From NCBI GenBank assembly GCA_963694535.1, contig CAVODE010000020.1, forward strand, positions 1-25,615: a stretch of DNA of 25,615 nucleotides. The letters run 5' to 3'. The notes under the pieces were generated by a model that was given only the letters and a program-made list of their open reading frames with translations, ran no database searches and was not told where the DNA came from. Below, one piece after another: positions 7,397-15,051 of this stretch (positions within the stretch are counted from its first letter, which is position 1; each line of letters starts with the position of its first letter). The position numbers and the translations under genes were made by a program. The stretch comes from UBA2979 sp963694535. Lineage in GTDB: Bacteria; Chloroflexota; Dehalococcoidia; UBA2979.

Positions 7397-8959
7397 TTAC
7401 CAATCCATGATCTCAGTACACTCACCATCTTCTACCTGAATAACTCGAGTAGCCACCTCTTTAACTAACAAGTCATCGTGACTCGCGCACACGATGGTCC
7501 CATCATATTCAGACAATGCTTCGATAAGCTTTTTGCGAGTAGTTACATCCAAATGGTTCGTTGGCTCATCTAGAAGTAATACATTCGACGGTTGAAGTAG
7601 AAATTTCGCCAAGGCGACCCGACTCCTTTCACCACCCGATAAGACTGAAATTAATTTGTGTACGGTGTCTCCCTGAAATAAGAATTGGCCCAGAGCTCGC
7701 CGAATCTCTGTCTCCGACTTACCAGTTGCTACTGATTTCACTTCATCAAGTACCGATATACTCACATCCAACACCTCATCCTGATGCTGATCGTAATATG
7801 TAGGTTCCGCTCTATCAGCCCAAACAATGCTGCCTTCTGTTGGAGCAAATTCTCCAGAAATAGCTCTCAAAAACGTGCTTTTCCCGCTCCCATTCGGTCC
7901 AATTAAAACAACTTTTTGTCCCCGCTCCACGACCATATTTGCGTCGATCAGTATGGTCTGGTCATCCCAATTATGGCCGAGACCATCCACCTGTAAGACT
8001 TCGCGTTCCACCCGGCCGGATGATTCCAGTTTAAATGAGACCTGCTTTTCTTTGCTTGGCAACACGGTCCGATTAATCTTTCCGAGCGATTTTTCTCTCG
8101 ATGCGACTTGTGTTGCTTTTGTCGCTTTACTTCGAAACCGTTCAATAAAACGTTCTTGCCTGGCTATTTCACGATTCTCCTGAGTGGCTGCCTTCTCAAG
8201 TTGGGCTATCTTGGCAGCCTTTTGCGTGAGGAACGAGGAATAGTTGCCAACGTAACTTGTCACCAGTCCATCGCGTAGCTCAACAATTCTCTTTGCTACA
8301 CCATCTAGAAAATCACGATCGTGCGTGACTAACACAACCGTTCCAAAAAATTGTGAGAGGTATTGAGTAAGCCATGTCTTAGCACGCTCATCCAGATGAT
8401 TGGTGGGCTCATCTAATAATAAGTGTTCCGGCTGGCGCACCAGTATTTTAGCGAGGCCAATTCGCATCTTCCAACCACCAGAAAAATCTCCGCACTTTTT
8501 ATCTCGATCGCCTTTTGTGAAACCCAATCCGTCTAATACCCGCCCGATGCGCTCTTCTATTCGGTATCCGTCTAATGCTTCAAACGCCGAAAAGAGCGAA
8601 GCCTGCTGATCTATTAATTCGTCAATATCTCCCGTACCCTGGCTAATTAATTCAGATACCTGGTCAATTTCCCTCTGGAGCGTGGTCACATCATCAAACG
8701 AAACCCATAATTCTTCTAGTAATCTTCGGTCGCTCTCGAACGGTATGTCTTGATTTAAATAACTTAATTCACCACCTTTACAACCTGCAGTGCCTGAATC
8801 CGGCGTTTCAACTCCTGCGACCAACTTAAGAAGAGTTGACTTACCAGTACCGTTTGGTCCGACTAGGCCAATTTTTTCACCATCTGGCACGTGAAAAGAC
8901 ACATCTCGCAGAATTGGAGTTGCGCCAAACGATTTACTTAGCTCATTAACAAAAATCAC
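7397..8959 (-). CDS. ABC-F family ATPase (ribosome-associated, Uup/YheS/EttA-like)
   Basis: 520 residues with two ABC domains and no membrane segment. Domain 1: Walker A GPNGTGKST (34-42), signature FSGGWKMRIGLAK, Walker B LLLDEPTNHLD and H-loop VTHDRDFL. Linker about 240-310 is highly charged (ENREIARQERFIERFRSKAT), as in the P-site tRNA-interaction motif of ABC-F. Domain 2: GPNGSGKST (354-362), LSGGERSRVALAK, LLLDEPTNHLD and CASHDD. ABC-F proteins act on ribosomes as translation factors or antibiotic-protection proteins; this sequence does not tell which. GTG start; a weak GGA is 7 bases upstream. It is divergent from the unrecognised plus-strand gene at 9026. Confidence 0.93.
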   Translation of the reverse strand: MIFVNELSKSFGATPILRDVSFHVPDGEKIGLVGPNGTGKSTLLKLVAGVETPDSGTAGCKGGELSYLNQDIPFESDRRLLEELWVSFDDVTTLQREIDQVSELISQGTGDIDELIDQQASLFSAFEALDGYRIEERIGRVLDGLGFTKGDRDKKCGDFSGGWKMRIGLAKILVRQPEHLLLDEPTNHLDERAKTWLTQYLSQFFGTVVLVTHDRDFLDGVAKRIVELRDGLVTSYVGNYSSFLTQKAAKIAQLEKAATQENREIARQERFIERFRSKATKATQVASREKSLGKINRTVLPSKEKQVSFKLESSGRVEREVLQVDGLGHNWDDQTILIDANMVVERGQKVVLIGPNGSGKSTFLRAISGEFAPTEGSIVWADRAEPTYYDQHQDEVLDVSISVLDEVKSVATGKSETEIRRALGQFLFQGDTVHKLISVLSGGERSRVALAKFLLQPSNVLLLDEPTNHLDVTTRKKLIEALSEYDGTIVCASHDDLLVKEVATRVIQVEDGECTEIMDW

Positions 8960-9025
8960 AATGTATCCATACTACCGGAACCCTATTTACGATCTATGAT
9001 CTAGCAATACAAAGTGAGATTTAAA

Positions 9026-9811
9026 ATGATCTATCAGATTGATACAGAGTGGGAACAATTGAAATATCCGCGTGCAACACTTGTCGGAGGCACACTCGAA
9101 CCAAATTCACTCGTTGACGAGATGTCTTGGTATCCAGCGAGAACACTCATTGACTTACATCTAACTCTCGCTGAAATATTCGAAAAATGGTCTTTCACAC
9201 CTCACTTCAGCGCACACAGTAAAAATAATAGCCTCGACATCGAAGTTCAGGAATGGGTGAGATCCTACGGTTTGCTCCATCAGGCTGAAGATTCTAGACC
9301 CATATTCGCCAAATACGCACGCTCTTTTATAGAAACTGCAGGAATGATTAGCTGGATCACACAAAGCACAGCCCTCGTTGAAACAATGCAGAAAATTGAT
9401 TCGGGCGATGTAGACTCGCTTGATGCCACTATTGCCTTTCCAAATCCACTTCAATACGTAACTCCATCAAAAGAAATAGCACACACGGTAGTCGATCATC
9501 ACGGAAATCAATTTCCGCGCACTGTCACTGAGCGACATCATTTTGCTCCAGCCGCTAAGGCTCAGATGAGTGGATTACATGTGACAAGTACGGAATGGAG
9601 TACATCTTCCCGTACGGTACTAAATTGCGTCGGAAAAACTCTTAATACATACCTCTCAGCAGAGGTGGATTTAATTCCATTGAGTACATCCAGTCAAAAT
9701 AGTCATGGCATCAGCCAAGAGTCATCCGAGTACCTGATCAGACCAAAAAATCTAATCGGCTTTATATGGTCCTTATGCCTCACGCAGACCAATCTGCATA
9801 TCTCCGTATAA
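9026..9811 (+). CDS. Hypothetical protein, unrecognised
   Basis: 261 residues, soluble, no signal peptide or membrane helix, no motif I can name. It begins MIYQIDTEWEQLKYPRAT and is rich in Ser/Thr/His, with paired histidines (VVDHHGNQF, TERHHFAP). The last 25 residues (RPKNLIGFIWSLCLTQ) look like the helix that in some other uncharacterised bacterial proteins precedes a zinc-ribbon-like tail, but no Cys-rich tail follows in any frame, so it may be a truncated relative; this is a weak impression. ATG chosen over an in-frame GTG 12 bases earlier because GTGAGA lies just upstream. Codon use and length look like a real gene and no strong competing frame covers it. It is divergent from the ABC-F gene and 38 bases before the DoxX-like gene. 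Confidence 0.7.
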   Translation: MIYQIDTEWEQLKYPRATLVGGTLEPNSLVDEMSWYPARTLIDLHLTLAEIFEKWSFTPHFSAHSKNNSLDIEVQEWVRSYGLLHQAEDSRPIFAKYARSFIETAGMISWITQSTALVETMQKIDSGDVDSLDATIAFPNPLQYVTPSKEIAHTVVDHHGNQFPRTVTERHHFAPAAKAQMSGLHVTSTEWSTSSRTVLNCVGKTLNTYLSAEVDLIPLSTSSQNSHGISQESSEYLIRPKNLIGFIWSLCLTQTNLHISV

Positions 9812-9849
9812 CCCCAAAACCTTCGGCGGATTCAGGGTAGGCTAGATCT

Positions 9850-10260
9850 ATGCTTAGTAGTACACGTCTCAGAAATTTTCTTGCAACGCTATACGGTATT
9901 CCATTCGTCATTATCGGAATTAACCACTTTAGAAATCCTGAATGGTTTGAACCGATTGTCCCTGAAGCCATCGGATCGCCAAGATTCTGGGTGCTAGTAA
10001 GCGGAGTGTTCGAAATTCTCTTGGGGCTAATGGTAATGATTCCCCGAACACGGAAATATGCAAGCATTGGTTTCGTAGCCATGCTAATCAGTATTTATTG
10101 GGCAAATCTCAACATGTGGATCAATGATATTGAAATTGGGAACACCCAGCTTTCGCAATTCGGACACGTCGTACGCGCCGCAATCCAATTTCTGCTAATT
10201 ATTGTGGCGTTATGGCTTGGTAAACTACCACCCTTTAATAAAAAAGGTGCGTCTGATTAG
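9850..10260 (+). CDS. DoxX-like small integral membrane protein
   Basis: 136 residues with four hydrophobic helices (about 10-27, 46-66, 72-90, 108-124). GINHFRNPEWFEPIVPE after helix 1, VSGVFEILLGLMVMIPRTRKYA and the HVVRAAIQFLLIIVALWLG end are typical of the DoxX-like superfamily. These small membrane proteins are often linked with redox and thiol stress, but the function here is not known. It follows the unrecognised gene with 38 bases between and may be co-transcribed; it is convergent to the halogenase-like gene. No strong Shine-Dalgarno (weak AGG only). Confidence 0.82.
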   Translation: MLSSTRLRNFLATLYGIPFVIIGINHFRNPEWFEPIVPEAIGSPRFWVLVSGVFEILLGLMVMIPRTRKYASIGFVAMLISIYWANLNMWINDIEIGNTQLSQFGHVVRAAIQFLLIIVALWLGKLPPFNKKGASD

Positions 10261-10301
10261 TGACAAGCGTCACGAATATTGATCGCTACACACTCGCTCG
10301 A

Positions 10302-11978
10302 TTATTTCCGAGCCAACCGTTCAAATCTGCGGCGCTCAGCTCTCGTCTTACCAGGCGGTGTTACATCCAACATCCCAATTGTAATAATTGGTGGTAAGTC
10401 CTTAAGAATTAATGATCTAATTGCACCTGGCTGAGCTACACCGTGCTCTGCCTCAAATTCTGAAATAACCTCTGACATCGTTTTGGATCCATCCATCTTT
10501 GCAATAAGTCCTGCCATTACTGGACTGAGTGGATACCCATGAGCCAAATTCTTGTCACTATCAACAACCAAATGAAATGTCTGCTTGTACTCAGTACCGG
10601 AAAGAATCGGCTTCTGCTCCAACCGTATATGTCTCGGTAATGCGGGAATTCCATTCAGCAGATCTTCTCCACTATTTTCCGTCAGTCGCTCGGTTGCAGT
10701 AGTTTGCTCTTTGAGATGAGCCTCCATTCGTGACACGTCATCAAGAATATCCCCCGGAATTTCCCCTCGTTCAATCACGGCTCGTTCGTATCCTTGTGGT
10801 GGCTGTCCGCCCACCACCTTCACAAATGCCTCACGTGGTGTCTTTGAATCATCCCCAAGAATCCTTCGTGCCTCCCAAAAATAGGAGTCTGATGCGCGAT
10901 TTGTTCCGTAAAACAATTGCGCTGTCAAATGAAAGTATTGATATTGTTTCTCGTATATATCGCGATACGTTGCCGCAGCAGTCTCACTCGCCGAGGGATC
11001 TGTCAACACTGTTTGCACGTACGTCGAGGCAAGTGACGCCGATCCGAGCGCAAGATGCACGCCTGAAGAGAACAAGGGATCCACAAAACACGCCGCGTCA
11101 CCCACCAGAATATAGCCATCACCGGAAAATGCAGTGGACTTATAAGACCAATCCCGTACTACCTTCGGCTCTCCTACGAAACTTGCATTACTGAGCATCT
11201 CCTTGACGTGAGGTGCTTCGTTAATCTGTGCCTGAAGAAATCCTTCTGGTCCAAGTTCTCGAAGTCGCTCATGGCCGATATCCTTATCAACCACAGCGCC
11301 AACACTATCAACACCTGTATGCAGAGGTATCTTCCACAGCCATCCATGCTCAAACGCCTCGATAAAAATATTGCCGTCATTCGGAGATTCAAGGTGTGAT
11401 CCTCCTTTGAAATATCCATATACAGCCAAATTATTGAAGTGAGTATCCCACTCAAGTAAACCTAATTTCCTACTGAGAATTGCAGCCTGTCCGCTTGCAT
11501 CGACGACGAACCGTGCCGTAATTTCTGATTCAGTTCCGTCCTGCAAAAATCTAACGCCAGACGCACGACCTTCATCGAATAATATGTCTAGTACCTGCGC
11601 ATTCTCCCGCACATCAACGCCATGAGTAGCGGCATTTTTCAATAAAATATTATCAAATTCTGAACGAACCACCTGGAACGAAGTCGGTCGCTGTCCGGGA
11701 TCATCTGAAAAATACCAGCTCCACGGATCAGGATCTGACCCCCATACCAATGTGGCACCATGCTTCACAACAAATCCAGCGGCCTCAACCTCTGGCATCA
11801 CTCCGAGCTGCTCTAATATCGGAATACTTGCTGGGAGAAGCGACTCTCCCACGTGCTCCCGTGGAAACCGCTCCCGCTCGACAATCGTAACTGCATATCC
11901 TGCATCTACAAGAAATGTGGCTACCGCACTTCCGCCCGGGCCGCCACCAATTACTACAATGTCACACGCGTCTGCCAC
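10302..11978 (-). CDS. FAD-dependent halogenase-like oxidoreductase
   Basis: 558 residues. The N-terminus is a Rossmann FAD site, DIVVIGGGPGGSAVATFL, then VERERFPREHVGESLLPASI, the signature of flavin-dependent halogenases and related reductases. Counting from the GTG used here, K72 in FVVKHGATLVWG sits where phenolic halogenases keep their substrate-site lysine; WLWKIP (213-218) matches the WxWxIP halogenase motif; YILVGDAACFVDPLFSSGVH (288-307) is the second FAD motif with the PxxSxG segment. After the flavin domain come about 150 residues, of which the last 100 (LSPVMAGLIAKMDGSKTMSEVISEF) resemble a PqqD-like winged helix; inference. The start is GTG at 11978 with AGGAG five bases before it; a GTG two codons earlier overlaps that site. 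It could instead be a geranylgeranyl-reductase-like hydroxylase. No flavin reductase gene is adjacent. Confidence 0.8.
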   Translation of the reverse strand: MADACDIVVIGGGPGGSAVATFLVDAGYAVTIVERERFPREHVGESLLPASIPILEQLGVMPEVEAAGFVVKHGATLVWGSDPDPWSWYFSDDPGQRPTSFQVVRSEFDNILLKNAATHGVDVRENAQVLDILFDEGRASGVRFLQDGTESEITARFVVDASGQAAILSRKLGLLEWDTHFNNLAVYGYFKGGSHLESPNDGNIFIEAFEHGWLWKIPLHTGVDSVGAVVDKDIGHERLRELGPEGFLQAQINEAPHVKEMLSNASFVGEPKVVRDWSYKSTAFSGDGYILVGDAACFVDPLFSSGVHLALGSASLASTYVQTVLTDPSASETAAATYRDIYEKQYQYFHLTAQLFYGTNRASDSYFWEARRILGDDSKTPREAFVKVVGGQPPQGYERAVIERGEIPGDILDDVSRMEAHLKEQTTATERLTENSGEDLLNGIPALPRHIRLEQKPILSGTEYKQTFHLVVDSDKNLAHGYPLSPVMAGLIAKMDGSKTMSEVISEFEAEHGVAQPGAIRSLILKDLPPIITIGMLDVTPPGKTRAERRRFERLARK

Positions 11979-12011
11979 AAACACTCCTACATTTACTCTA
12001 AATCAAACAAG

Positions 12012-12059
12012 CTAAAACAAAAACTGACCTTGGAAACTATATGCTTCCAAGGTCAGTTT
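12012..12059 (-). terminator. Rho-independent terminator of the ABC importer operon
   Basis: A perfect 15-bp inverted repeat, AAACTGACCTTGGAA (12021-12035) and TTCCAAGGTCAGTTT (12045-12059), with a 9-base loop. On the minus strand it is followed by TTGTTTT (with the stem's own T's, a T-rich run), and it lies 60 bases after the stop of the substrate-binding protein. It also separates that operon from the halogenase-like gene downstream. Confidence 0.85.
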
Positions 12060-12119
12060 CATTTACTAACTACGTAGCACCATAGTCACTGCTATGACGC
12101 TATTCTCAACGTGGCTGAA

Positions 12120-13916
12120 TTAGGCTTTACTCGCCCACTTCAGGTAGCCCCATGCCTCAGCATCATAGCCACCGTTCCACTGAACGTTAGGAGATCTAAA
12201 TCTATTTCCATTTGTTCGCACAACACAGTTAGACCAAGCAACATCGAGGAACTTCTTATTCCAAGCTTCCCAGTCCTCAACCAAACCGTCTTTAGCGTCC
12301 TCAATCAGGTCCATCCACTCGAGCTCGTCCTTAACACCTGGACGATCTCGCAGAGCCACACTTCCGTCGCCGACAGGAGCATTCATTCGACCATCATATG
12401 AGTCAGCATAAAGAACCGTCAGCGCTGGGCTTCCCTGCTTAATCCAGTTACCGAAACCAATCAGCATGTGCTCAAAGGTACCAGTCGTCTGAAGTGAAAT
12501 CATTTCACTGTACTCACGATTCTGAAGCTTCAGTTCTACACCCATCTGAGCTAGATCCTGTTGAATCATCTGGGCCGTAGCTGGCGCATCTAAACGCTCA
12601 GGTAGGACATCAGCCGTTAATACAGTACCGTCACCAAGACCAGCAGCAGAAATAAGTTTCGCCGCTTCAGCAGGATTGTACGCAACCTTATCGAGCTCTG
12701 GCACATAGGCAACTGAATTAGACTGGAACTGAAGTCGTCCACCCTCATCGAACTCACCAAAGTATTCCTTCTGGATACGATCCTGTTGAAGGAGGAGCAT
12801 AAGACCTTGTCGTGCTCGCTTATCAATAGTATCTGCGCGTAATCGAAATACTCGACCGCCCATACCACCGTATGTTTCGTGCTCCCAATCCGCGTTGTCC
12901 GCGATTGCCGCAGCATGCTCAGGTAGCAAAGTTCCTCCGGTGAAGAGATCAATATCACCGGCTTCGAATGCTAGTCCCTGCGCACCCGAGTCAGCAAAAA
13001 TTGTTGTCTCGATCTTATCCAAATACGGACCTGTATCACCCCAGTAATCAGCATTCTTTGTGAGTTCATAACCCACGTTAGGATCGTAATTACCAAACTT
13101 GAACGGGCCTGTACCGTTAAGAACACCTTCTTTAACCTGCTCGAGTGTGTTCATATCACCAATATTTGCGCCCCTGAAGAAGTCATACATATATCCGGTT
13201 GGCTTCGATAATCGGACCACAACAGTCTTGTCATCTGGAGTCTCAACAGACGTAAAGTTAGCTGACATAAGGTTATACGGACTTCCCACCGCGCCCTCAT
13301 GCTCACCAGCCATCATTAGTTCGTATGAAGCTTTTACGTCAGCAGAAGTCATTGGCCTGCCGTCGTGGAATTGAACGTCTTTATCAATCAATTTAAATAT
13401 GATCGTAGTGCCACCATCGGTGACTTCCCAGCTCTGTGCAAGGCTTGGGTAGACGCCGAAGTCTGCGTCGTATAACTCGTATAGAGGTGCCTTTTGATCA
13501 CGTGCAAGCTGGCGCTTACCTCTCATCTGTCCCACTTCGATTAATCGATCGAAGATTCGGGAGTTCTGATTCATATATGTGTTGTTACCAGCCGTATTGA
13601 ACGGCATTCGAACAAAGTTTGGAGTTGAGTTTGTGCCAGCCTTGAGTGTTCCACCCATTTTAATGCTGCTGTCGGTTGCAGAAGTCGTGGCTACCGCGGT
13701 TGCGACTACCTGCGCTTGGGTTGCAGCTGCGGTTGCTGCACTGGATGAGCTACCTGAACTGGATGAGCTACCTGAACTTGATGCTGCTGACGTTGACGTG
13801 TCATCATCGCCACCACAGCCGATCAGAGCTGCACCAGCAAGACCTGCTCCACCAAGAACAGCTCCACGCATCAAACGTCGTCTGGATATACCCCGACGAT
13901 TCCAATAATCACTCAT
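12120..13916 (-). CDS. ABC transporter substrate-binding lipoprotein, family 5 (peptide/nickel/opine type), Tat-exported
   Basis: 598 residues. The N-terminus carries a twin-arginine signal (SRRRLMRG, 11-18), a hydrophobic stretch and a lipobox LIGC with C34 as lipidation site, so the mature protein is tethered to the outer face of the membrane. A Ser/Gly then Ala/Thr linker (about 41-83) follows. The body is a family 5 solute-binding protein: GGTLKAGT, YPSLAQSWEVTDGGTTIIFKL, VQFHDGRPMTSADVKASYELMM, NGTGPFKFGNYDPN and DIDLFTGGTLL. These deliver oligopeptides or similar ligands to DppBC-type permeases; the ligand is unknown. It is the last gene of the importer operon, 136 bases after dppC copy 2, and is followed by a strong terminator. 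AGGG lies near the ATG. Confidence 0.93.
   Translation of the reverse strand: MSDYWNRRGISRRRLMRGAVLGGAGLAGAALIGCGGDDDTSTSAASSSGSSSSSGSSSSAATAAATQAQVVATAVATTSATDSSIKMGGTLKAGTNSTPNFVRMPFNTAGNNTYMNQNSRIFDRLIEVGQMRGKRQLARDQKAPLYELYDADFGVYPSLAQSWEVTDGGTTIIFKLIDKDVQFHDGRPMTSADVKASYELMMAGEHEGAVGSPYNLMSANFTSVETPDDKTVVVRLSKPTGYMYDFFRGANIGDMNTLEQVKEGVLNGTGPFKFGNYDPNVGYELTKNADYWGDTGPYLDKIETTIFADSGAQGLAFEAGDIDLFTGGTLLPEHAAAIADNADWEHETYGGMGGRVFRLRADTIDKRARQGLMLLLQQDRIQKEYFGEFDEGGRLQFQSNSVAYVPELDKVAYNPAEAAKLISAAGLGDGTVLTADVLPERLDAPATAQMIQQDLAQMGVELKLQNREYSEMISLQTTGTFEHMLIGFGNWIKQGSPALTVLYADSYDGRMNAPVGDGSVALRDRPGVKDELEWMDLIEDAKDGLVEDWEAWNKKFLDVAWSNCVVRTNGNRFRSPNVQWNGGYDAEAWGYLKWASKA
13741..13776. repeat. 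Perfect 18-bp tandem repeat in the lipoprotein linker
   Basis: Two exact copies of an 18-base unit (13741-13758 and 13759-13776) followed by a partial degenerate third. In the coding frame they encode Ser/Gly-rich linker sequence between the lipidated cysteine and the binding domain. The unit is a whole number of codons, so copy-number change would alter tether length without breaking the frame. Confidence 0.9.
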
Positions 13917-14052
13917 ACCTAGCCCTACTTTCTTATTTTTTTACTTTCTGTAAAACATCTAGCTCTTCGAATACTAATCGTCTATCAAATCACGGTCCGT
14001 TAGTTACTTAACAAAGCGCCAGGAGTCTAATCTGATTCGTAAATAAAAGTCA

Positions 14053-14964
14053 CTAACCACCTCGTCTTCGAATCGGATCGAGCCTCTCCGCCAACACATC
14101 ACTCAGAAAATTAAGAGATAACAAAAGTACTGCTATAAGTGCTATTGGCCCGAGCACATAATGAGGCGCAAATCTCGTATAGCGACCCCCGTCCAGCAGC
14201 AGCTGACCTAAAGTCGCATTCGGAGGCGCAGTGCCAAGGCCCAGATAATTCAGAGCCGCCATCGTGAGCACAGAGGCAACTACCGCCAACGGTAACGCCA
14301 CTGCGAACGCGCCAAATGTATTCACCGACACATGTCGCCATAAGATACGTCGTTCAGTCGCACCAAGGCACCGAGCGGCTGTCACATAATCACGCTCACG
14401 CTCACGCAGCACTCCGGCTCGCGCTAAACGCGCCATCTCGTCAACGCTATAAATGGCAATCGCAATTCCCAACGGTAGAATTCCACGACCCAAATAGTCA
14501 CCCAAAATTGTTACAACTACGATCGCAATCAAAATACCTGGAAAGGCGAGCAGTGTGTCTACACCACGCATGATGAAAATGTCCGTAAGACCGCCTCGCC
14601 ATCCGGCCGTATAGCCAAGTGCAATACCAACTATCCAACCTGCAATCACGGCGCCAACTCCAACTACTACCGTCCGCCCTAGACCAGATGCATTTCGCGC
14701 AAGCAAATCACGGGAGATATGATCCGTTCCCATCGGATGCTCCCAGGAAGGCGTCTGATTTTTTGGCACGTTCTCAATCCAATTCGGGTCAGTACCCCAC
14801 AGTAGCGGCACCAAAATGGCAAACAAAAATAAAGATATGAGTCCAAATAATGAGATGAATCCTCTTGGTGTTTTACCTATGGCGCGTACTTCCCTCAGCA
14901 ACGAACTGAGAGCCGTAGGTGGTACTTCAGGCGCAAAAATAGGATCTACTGCATTGGCTGACAT
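14053..14964 (-). CDS. dppC: ABC transporter permease, DppC-like, copy 2
   Basis: 303 residues, inner-membrane permease of a peptide/nickel-type importer, about six helices. An N-terminal cytoplasmic part precedes helix 1 (FISLFGLISLFLFAILVPLL), then HPMGTDHISRDLLAR, the DppC signature for the loop after helix 1, and the cytoplasmic EAA loop DYVTAARCLGATERRILWRHV. Near-duplicate of the upstream neighbour but with a four-residue insertion and substitutions in the patch ILGDYLGRGILPLGIAIAIY, the outside-facing loop and helix just before the EAA loop. ATG chosen because GGAGG is 6 bases upstream; that site belongs to a copied dppB tail. A longer frame of 7 residues starts with GTG inside that tail and is unlikely. 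No ATPase gene is near. Confidence 0.93.
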   Translation of the reverse strand: MSANAVDPIFAPEVPPTALSSLLREVRAIGKTPRGFISLFGLISLFLFAILVPLLWGTDPNWIENVPKNQTPSWEHPMGTDHISRDLLARNASGLGRTVVVGVGAVIAGWIVGIALGYTAGWRGGLTDIFIMRGVDTLLAFPGILIAIVVVTILGDYLGRGILPLGIAIAIYSVDEMARLARAGVLRERERDYVTAARCLGATERRILWRHVSVNTFGAFAVALPLAVVASVLTMAALNYLGLGTAPPNATLGQLLLDGGRYTRFAPHYVLGPIALIAVLLLSLNFLSDVLAERLDPIRRRGG

Positions 14965-14965
14965 C

Positions 14966-15019
14966 TTACGCCTCCGCTTTTCCACCGAGGTAAATTCTCA
15001 AATATAGCTCAACATATAA
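14966..15019 (-). pseudogene. Decayed remnant of the dppB 3' end
   Basis: Directly before dppC copy 2 the minus strand still reads LYVELYLRIYLGGKAEA and stop, against LYVGLDPRIRLGGKAEA and stop at the true dppB end: 13 of 17 residues kept. Similarity fades upstream after a roughly 10-base insertion (a shared TAACTGAC lies near 15033-15040). It shows that the tandem duplication unit contained the dppB tail plus the whole of dppC. Confidence 0.85.
14971..14975 (-). promoter_or_regulatory. Ribosome binding site of dppC copy 2, inherited from copied dppB tail
   Basis: GGAGG lies inside the remnant of the dppB codons (KAEA), 6 bases before the ATG at 14964. It is identical to the arrangement in front of copy 1 and fixes the start of copy 2. 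Confidence 0.8.
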
Positions 15020-15051
15020 AAATTCGTATAACCGTCAGTTAGCCAACGTCA

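Noticed and set aside
10260..10273. GTGAC-AAGC-GTCAC hairpin between the DoxX-like and halogenase-like genes as a terminator
   Set aside because: Only 5 bp of stem and no T-run on either strand.
13579..14011. Long plus-strand open frames opposite the lipoprotein signal and linker
   Set aside because: They are shadows of the repetitive Ser/Ala linker read on the other strand; no start signal and no recognisable protein.
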